Shown one piece after another: positions 56,762-64,000 of a stretch of 64,000 bases of DNA. The notes below the pieces were generated by a model. The model had not been told where the DNA came from, made no database searches, and saw only the letters and a program-made list of their open reading frames with translations. Origin of the DNA: Cavia porcellus (Eukaryota; Chordata; Mammalia; Rodentia; Caviidae); assembly GCF_034190915.1 (NCBI RefSeq), contig NW_026947507.1, forward strand, positions 20,623,501-20,687,500, in the 5' to 3' direction. Within the stretch, counting starts at the first letter, position 1; every line of letters starts with the position of its first letter. A program made the position numbers and the translations under genes.

Positions 56762-59529
56762 CTAATTTTATTATTTTTGGGTTGTGTTGGTGGGGTTCTT
56801 TATGGAAGGTGAGAATTAGATGTAACATTGAGCGATGAAATCACCTATTAGTAATTTCTGAAAAATTAGAGGAATTTATTAGACGCAGATTCTTCATCTG
56901 TGTCTCCTTTCATATTCAGCGAGGCTAATGATGCTAGTGGAGAACGAGAGAAGACTGCAATGGAAGAGTGGCTGGGAGGTAGTGAGCAGGTGAGGCCAGA
57001 CACACAGACCAAAGAAGACAAACACTTTTTCCCCTCTGAACAGGGACAGATCTCACAAAGCATCTAAAACTGGCTTGGAAAAATGCTGCCTTGGCTCCAT
57101 TTTATGCAAGTAGATTTGAATTAAAACTTTCTTTTACTCTTCAATCTGAAATATATTCGGTAGATTGGTAGAAGTCTTCATGAGCACACCACATATATTT
57201 AAGTCTTATAATTCTAGCAATTAACTGAATATTTTGAAATGTCAGTTTAGTAGATGCTGACTAAAACAGAAAATTATATAACGTTTTGTGAGCTGCTGAT
57301 AAAGAAAATATAGCATGGTTGTTCACAAATTTACTGACACAAGGTTTTATTTGTTTGTTACAAATAAATCAATGAAAATAAAAGTGCAGAAGAAATGTTG
57401 GTTTGAAATTTTCAAGGAGCAAGATAAGGCCTTTAGTAGATTATGTATCTTGGGAGCCATTCCCAAGATAATGAGTTCAAAGATCACATGTTGATGAGGG
57501 GCTTATTTTCTCTTACTTTCTTTAATGCTTTAAATTTTTGTAGTTTTATTATTATATAGCCTTAGGCAGTCGCTTGATATTTTTTAATGTGAATAGTGTA
57601 CAGTCTGAAAACATGGTGTTTGAATGTACTGATATATTTCCTCAAGACATTTGAATGTCCAACTTTTTTTCACTATAATTTTGATTTGCTTACTTCTTGA
57701 GGTACTAATCACTAATTTATGCTTTAGGATTTTATGATACTATTATATGGTGAAATTAAGAGTGAAATATTTAACAACCAAAAAATGTTCCTGTTTTATA
57801 TGTCTGTTATATAGTAAGACCAAAAGGAATAATCTTGGAAAGATATGTATGTATATGCATTAGTTTATATAGTTATTTTTGCAGTTTTAGATAAAATTTT
57901 AATCATTGAAAAGCTGGAAAATGTGAATTATTTACATGGATCACTGTACCACAGAAGGGCAGTAGAAGCTGTTAAGTGTGACATGTGACTCTTTCATAAT
58001 TATGTTTGATAGTGACATCTATGTATTAATTGTAAATATTATTTTATGTGAATATGAAAATACTTTTTCCATTGTATGGTGCATTGTAAAGTTGCAGATA
58101 AATTGATACTGATGTTTTCATTGAAATATCTGGTCTTAGCATTGATATACTCTTCTCTTTCAACCTCTATAATGATGCAAAGGCATCACTACTATCTCAT
58201 AGTGATGATGAATTCTCTATGTGTCCCAAGCAACCATTAAGCAGTTTTTGAACATAAAAAGTATGTTTACTCATCTACTTTTCTTTACTTCTAAAAATAA
58301 GTATCATTCCACTCATCACTTCATTCCATTTGTATCAGATTGCTGCCACATTGTCTCATATTTACTGAAAAATGTCATTTGCTTCACTCTTCAGGTATTA
58401 ATATATTTATTTTTAAATATACTGAATGATCTATTCCTTATTTGATTGTATCACAGTTATATTAGGTTGAGCCATATAATATTGGACAACTTCAATTTGC
58501 AAAATGGCTACTTGATATTGTTCATAATATGTTGATATCCTACACTTATGGAGATTTTGAATTGTTCATCATTTATACTTAGCAAATAAAAATTATATGA
58601 TATGACATGACTGAGATTTGTGTATTTCATATACCTGAAGTGTAGCAACCTTATGAAACACTAGATTTCCAGATTCTTTTTGAAATCATTAATTTGTTTT
58701 CTTCCTTGTTATCAAAAAATGGCAAAATTAAGATTTATTTTGATACATTCATACATTAGGAAAAAGCAAATATACTCCCATCTGTTAAATGGAAAGAGTT
58801 CAGTCCTTGAGAGACTAGTTAGACATTGTTTTAAATAAGCATTTATCACTTACTCTCTCAGGTTTAAGGGAGACAGAATCTTTTTTATTGAGCAGAAAAT
58901 ATGATTTGTTTTCCTTGCATGAAGTAACACTTCTATGATTATTTTCCACATATGGTATGTGTCATGAATCAGTGAACTCTCATCTCTTGCAAATTGAGAA
59001 TGTTGTTCTCTCATGAGTAGTTCTCTTTTAGATTATCTATGATAAATTTACAAGGTTGTTACTAATTCTTGAGGAACAGTGAATTATATAACACTTTTCT
59101 ATATTGAATGTAACTCAGTAATTAACTTGTCCATTATTACCTCCATAGTTATTCAAAGTTTTATTGTGCAAGAAGCAGAAGCCTTCATCAATTGGATATT
59201 ATGATGTGTATTTTAAAAATATGGTTAAGCAATAATTAAGATTTCAAAGTGTGCAATAATACTGGATAGAACTGGAAAACAATAAATTTATTTTACATAG
59301 ATACATAATTTTAACTGTTAAGTGTGGGTATGTGGAAAATATGGAAATAGATGGAAAAGAATTTGATGTACTTGATCTTGTTGTAAGATAGATTGAATTA
59401 TGTTAGGTCAGTTTTGACCTAGATGTTTGTCACAGTGAAGTCCTTGATTAGCATTCAGTGAATTTAAAATGATAATCAGATTATTTAAATTAGACATGTA
59501 TGTATGGTTAGCATCAATTAAGCAACCGG
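56762..59529. other. unique AT-rich DNA
   Basis: 56870-57090 is GC-richer, with several CpG, and free of repeats. The rest is AT-rich. No gene recognised; frames at 56866-57063 (-) and 58221-58445 (+) are unsupported. Confidence 0.3.
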
Positions 59530-59785
59530 TGCTGCTGCTGCTGCTGCTGCTGCTGCTTCTTCTTCTTCTTCTTCTTCTTCTTCTTCTTCTTCTTCTTCTT
59601 CTTCTTCTTCTTCTTCTTCTTCTTCTTCTTCTTCCTCCTCCTCCTCCTCCTCCTCCTCCTCCTCCTCCTCCTCCTTCTTCTTCTTCTTCTTCTTCTTCTT
59701 TTTCTTCCTCCTCCTCCTCCTCCTCCTCCTCCTCCTCCTCCTCCTCCTCCTCCTTGTCCTCCTCCTTCTTCTTCTTTTTCTTTTT
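59530..59785. repeat. compound triplet repeat (TGC)9-(TTC)n-(TCC)n-(TTC)n-(TCC)n-(TTC)n
   Basis: (TGC)9 spans 59530-59556, then (TTC) of about 26 units to 59634, (TCC) to about 59674, (TTC) to about 59706, (TCC) to about 59754, and a final mixed (TTC) part. Beyond the TGC block it is almost pure pyrimidine on +. Homopolymer-like frames through it (140 and 163 codons) are artefacts. On the minus strand it extends the A-rich tail of the adjoining ID-type SINE. Confidence 0.95.
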
Positions 59786-59859
59786 TGTACAGGGAATCAA
59801 ATTCATGACCTCACACTTGCCAGGCAGGCACTGTGCCACTGTGCTATATTCACAGCCCC
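59786..59859 (-). mobile_element. ID-type SINE, antisense
   Basis: 'tgtacagggaatcaaattca', 'cttgccaggcaggcactgtg' and 'ctgtgctatattcacagccc' give the tRNA-like body in reverse. The compound triplet repeat is joined to its tail end. Confidence 0.75.
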
Positions 59860-62182
59860 TGTTTTTAGCTATTTCTATTTCCATTTTATAAAATTTCAAG
59901 TAAAATCATTCTTTAGTATCTGTAATGTTTATCCAACTACCAGATATTACAGTTATTGGAAACATTTATCTTTTAACCACTTTGAAATCTATATAATTTA
60001 AAACAATATTTGTGTTCTCTGAATTTTCCCTGAAACAAAAAGTTAAGATAACTTTGAACTATATTGTAAAAATTTTATCTCACCGGAGACCATAAAAAAT
60101 TAATGGAAAAACAGAAGCTTGAAAGTATATTGGAATTGTACTTCATCAAAAAGGGTTCCATTGCCGTTTTTGACTGAGGGCGTTTGTTTCAAAAACACTT
60201 TCCATTTCTAGGGTGCGGAACAATATATATGTCTTGGAGGTATCTGTTATCTCAATCCTCTCTCTTGAGCTAATATGTTTTGATTCAATATAAAAAAGCC
60301 AGTATTATCTGTGTTCTTTACATGTTTTTACTTTTTTCTCTCTGTGTCACCTAAAGTCTTACAAGTTGAATTTTCAAAGCAGTCCTTCCACTGATTCTTA
60401 GATACTTTGAAATTTCTAACTATGGTACACTGAATGCCTCAGTTCCTAAATGAAAATCCTAAATTTTTTAAGCCGAAAGTGAGATAGTTTCTACTTTAGT
60501 ATAAGCTCTGTGGCTGCAGAAGTCCAGTAAGAGAGCTGGTGAGTGCTCCCAAGACAAATGCATGAGGAAGAAACCATGGCATGTGCCTCAGGTATTCAGG
60601 AGCAGGACACGAGACTGGCAGAATTGTGGAAAGGGCATGACTACGAAATAATAATGTTTCTCTCAGTTTAAAAAAAATAGACCAGAAAAATAAAGGAGGT
60701 GATAGTCACCCATATTTTAATCACTGCGTTTCAGGCCACTGAAATCTTTGAACTTCTTGCTGTTAACTAGCCTCTGGCAGGGATTTCCAATTGCTTTCCT
60801 TTTTGCTTTCATGTGAAATATAGCTGAGGACATATCAGACAAAAAATGAACACTTCTTTTTGTGCAATGTAAAAAATGCATTTTATATTTCCTTTGGTAA
60901 AATTGCTTTCCTAAGGAAATGCACTGTATTCTAAGGGGAAAATGGGCCACAATGAAAGAAATCTTTACATTCCAACAGTGTGCTACATTTACTCTGAAGA
61001 AAGAATTGACTCAAGTTGAAGAGATTAATGGAAGGGACATATTTGAGAAGGGTTACAAAATTCAAAACTTGACTACTTGTGACCCTCAGTAAGTTATTGC
61101 TTGCCTCTTATTCCCAACCTAAAATTAATTTTAAAGAAGTTTCTTTTTTTTTTTTTTTGAAAATATGCTAGGAAGCTGACAAAAAATTACCATGTTGCTC
61201 ATTGTTAAATTCAACCTTTATTCCTCAAGTTGCCTTCATTCTGTAACTTTTCTGCTTTGCAATTTAAATGAGGCAGTATTACAAAAGACATATTTATTTA
61301 CTTTATACACCTAGTTTACAATTGCCAAAAGCAGAGTCTTTTTCACCATAAGTGGGTGAATTGAATAATGTTGGAACATTTGATTTCTTAATGTAAATTT
61401 AAGCAATGCTTCCTTGAAAGTTACGAAATGGTAGGTAATCTTTCTGAGAGGTAAGATAATTATTTTACCTTAAATTATTAGACATGCATAATTTATGGTT
61501 AAACTTAACTGCATGTTGCTGTGAATCTAATATATTTCTAATTTTGATATGTATTTTGAGACTGTTAGAAGGCAGATTGCTGCTGCTCTCCCACTAACCT
61601 TGAGTTCCCTGTTCAGTAAACATAAGTATAAAAATGCAAATGATGTATATACTTCAATATGGATGTAAGTATAAAAATATTAAAATCATAAACATCAAGA
61701 AAAGTTGTTTGAAATGGAAAACCATTTTATTGAAAATTATGATGCATGTAGCAATAAAACGATTACCATGTGATCAGTAAATGTACATGGAAACTGACTT
61801 ATTTGAGGGAATGATATCAACATTGATATCACATCACACATATGAATGTCATGAACTGTTGCTGATCTTAATACTATTATAAATCTTACAAGCTAATTAA
61901 CATTAATAATGAAATTTTATGTTAGGGATCATGTAACATCCTGCTGTAAATGTAGTTGGTTGTCATTATTTTGAGTGAATAATATCACAGAGTATCCCTT
62001 ATTCACAAAAATAATAGAATGAAAGTAACATTACAACTGTTAGAATTATAATGTAATGATTTATTGTACTTCAAAGATTTTATTTTTATTAAGCTTTTAA
62101 AAAATCTTACCTTTTGCAGTAAAAATAATGACTTTGAACATCTCTCAGAATAATTATTTTATGATTTTATGTTTGGTTTCTG

Positions 62183-62183
<1 letters not shown>
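59860..62183. other. unique AT-rich DNA
   Basis: A T run lies at 61144-61160. No gene or repeat recognised; the frame at 60717-60950 (-) has no known relatives. Confidence 0.35.

Positions 62184-62215
<32 letters not shown>
62184..62215. repeat. (TA)16 microsatellite
   Basis: An uninterrupted TA run. Confidence 0.92.
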
Positions 62216-62217
<2 letters not shown>

Positions 62218-62759
62218 CAAGAGTTCTAAAAAGAGCAAAACAAGTTTCCACACAATGATATGGAACATGATACCTTATTAATGAATTTTTGAGACACGAA
62301 TACTTAGTAGTGTAAGAGAACTGAAAACTCACTATGAAAACTGGTGAAGGGCATAAAACAACATATTTCAGGAGTTTATTAAAGTTGTTGAAATTCATGT
62401 TTTGAATCAGAACAACTCTCAAGGTATGTTCACTGAACTCTAGGGAAAGAAATGCCTGCAGGAGTTAATTTATGTTCATTATATATGCTCATTAGTTTCA
62501 AAACAAACAAGCAAGCAGCTTGCATTGGTGAAAGAGCTTATTAAATGGGATATGTGTATCACAAATATAACTTAAGTAAGACAAATTGACAGTTACAGAA
62601 TGACTGTGTACCAGATACTTTTCTAAGTGTCACTGAACCAGATGAGTTAGAGAATGAGCTTAGATATCAACAAGATGAGCTACAGCTGAAATAGTCTCCA
62701 GGCATAAATAGACATATGAAGCATATCAGTGATATTTGAATAAAGCAGGGTATGTAAGA
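62216..62759. other. unique DNA
   Basis: Nothing recognised with confidence. Confidence 0.35.
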
Positions 62760-63320
62760 AAGTGACAAGATTGCAGTCTAGCTTTTGGCGTGAATGTAGT
62801 TCCTCTGAAGGCTTAGCTGGACATGGAAAGGGAATCTGCTTCATAACTTGGAACAGGGTACCTGTTGGCAGGCTTGGACCCTCACCACAGGAAGCTCTCT
62901 ACACGGCTGTTACGTGACATGGCAGCTGGCTTCTCCAGAGCAAAGGACTTAGGATTAGTGAAGACGAAACTTTTAGAGACCAAGTGCTAAACTGTAGCCC
63001 AGAGCCCACTTGTTTATCACTAAGAGCCAACACTATGATTAAACCTGAATACTGAGGTTTTAGTTTTATTTATTTATTTTTAAAAAAACAGCAACTTGTA
63101 TGTTAACATACAAGTTTTTGTCTCCACTAACCTATTAGATATTAGCAGAAAGCGCGCAGGAGGGAAACTATAGGTCTTTTAAAATGTAATCTTGACTGTA
63201 TTCTATTCTTTCCAAGCAAATCGATAGTTCTTGCACTTATTCAGGTAAAGATTTCTGTAGGGCATGAATGCCACAGGCAGGCATTTTTGACTGCCATCTA
63301 AGAGGCTACCTACCACAGAC
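62760..63320 (+). mobile_element. ancient mammalian interspersed repeat (family uncertain)
   Basis: The ordered blocks 'gttcctctgaaggcttagct', 'cctgttggcagg', 'gtgacatggcagctggcttc' and 'gccatctaagaggctaccta' 'ccacag' match a widespread old repeat that I recall from other mammals, but I cannot assign it to a named L1M or LTR family. An unrelated AT-rich piece (about 63050-63250) interrupts it. Confidence 0.5.
63093..63116. repeat. 24-bp perfect palindrome
   Basis: 'aacttgtatgtt' followed directly by its reverse complement 'aacatacaagtt', with no spacer. It lies downstream of an A run (63083-63088). Confidence 0.95.
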
Positions 63321-63702
63321 ACTCATGTCAAATGCAACATGCTCTAAATGAAATTTTTCAGTTAACTGTTTAGTCTGTGTCTTTTGTCCTTGGCTCTTCA
63401 GTCTGGCACCATTTATATATTTCGTGTCCCAAACTAGAAGCTTATGAGTCATTACTAATGTCTTCTACACTTTTATCTACATCTAATTGGTCATCAAGTG
63501 GTTTTATCTCCTTAATTAGGTGAAAGGATTCCTAATTAAGGTTTCTCGTCTTCATCTATTAAATTGTTAAGACTTAATCAGCTTTTGTTTTAAGCTATTT
63601 CAATAGTTTCCACTATGTTTCTCTTCATCCAATCACAATGGATACAACTAGAATGTATTTCTTTCTTTAAATATATTCATAAAGTGTTTCAAGACTTCTT
63701 TT
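63321..63702. other. unique DNA
   Basis: Nothing recognised. Confidence 0.35.
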
Positions 63703-63812
63703 GGGGCTGGAGGAGTAGCTTGATACTAAGTACACACCCAGCATGCATACGAGTCTGGGTTAAATCTCATGCATTGCAAAAACATATAAACAAATAAAAA
63801 TAAAAATAATTT
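63703..63812 (+). mobile_element. ID-type SINE, sense
   Basis: 'ggggctggaggagtagcttg' (A-box region), 'cacccagcatgcatacgagt' and 'ctgggttaaatctcatgcat' (B-box region), then an A-rich (AAATA)n tail. This is the only sense copy of the group in the window. Confidence 0.78.
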
Positions 63813-64000
63813 TCTGTTGTTTTCACTACCTACAAGATTACATCCATAAATCTTCATTCTCTTTACATTAATGCCCAAAGTCAATTCCTTAGCACTGTTT
63901 TCCAATTTCATACTTCACATACATGGATAAACTCTCTCAGCAAGGAATGTATAAAGGACCATTCTGATTTCCATCTGTAGTCTCTATCTTACCTACTCAT
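63813..64000. other. unique DNA at the window edge
   Basis: Nothing recognised. Confidence 0.3.

Noticed and set aside
59408..59899. Open frames of 140 and 163 codons (poly-Leu/Pro/Ser on +, poly-Glu/Gly/Arg on -)
   Set aside because: They are translations of the compound triplet repeat and the SINE beside it. No non-repetitive domain or gene structure is present.

Overview
The window is nuclear DNA of a mammal, almost certainly a rodent. It is AT-rich and shows no convincing protein-coding exon on either strand. The evidence for a rodent is direct: tRNA-derived ID-type SINEs, 7SL-derived B1 SINEs, composite B1-ID SINEs, MaLR-type LTRs, and a lineage of LINE-1 whose 3' UTR carries tandem units, all beside older pan-mammalian repeats (MIR, L2, L1M, Tigger). 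The youngest SINE copies end in a 'ggtaccg'-like box. I associate this with hystricognath (guinea-pig-like) rather than murine rodents, but that is a weak inference from memory. Open reading frames are short; the longest are low-complexity translations of microsatellites or a frame crossing a poly-T run, so the locus is best read as intergenic or intronic.

Layout. 0-7.3 kb: old L1M fragments in both orientations, broken by B1, B1-ID and ID SINEs. 9.3-10.04 kb: a full-length U6 snRNA sequence fused to an L1 3' UTR, flanked by a target-site duplication (U6-L1 chimeric retrocopy). 11.85-15.86 kb: an antisense L1-type element with 5' UTR and a frameshifted ORF1 but no recognisable ORF2 (half-L1 architecture), a 3' UTR of 140-190-bp repeats, and a tandemly duplicated 3'-terminal segment split by a young SINE. 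18.0-19.1 kb: two further antisense L1 3' ends. 21-25 kb: LTRs, B1, a 250-bp pyrimidine tract and a B1-ID composite. 25-30 kb: mostly unique DNA with a possible degraded retroviral LTR. 30.5-35.2 kb: L2/MIR copies, a MaLR solo LTR with a likely 5-bp target duplication and an L1 tail. 36.5-41.8 kb: SINEs, an L1 3' UTR, an LTR and an L1M ORF2 3' segment. 42-47 kb: the most repeat-poor part. 47.3-51.4 kb: an old local duplication, a retrovirus-derived segment, a Tigger4-like DNA transposon and another L1 3' UTR. 51.4-64 kb: sparse MIRs, four ID-type SINEs, a large compound triplet repeat, an old interspersed repeat and a 24-bp perfect palindrome.

There is no operon-like or multi-gene system here. 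What ties the features together is L1 activity: one L1 lineage supplies five 3' UTR copies, and its machinery probably made the U6 chimera, the SINE insertions and possibly the retrocopied retroviral transcript. Family names come from recognising sequence, not from a database search, and boundaries of old repeats are approximate to tens of bases.
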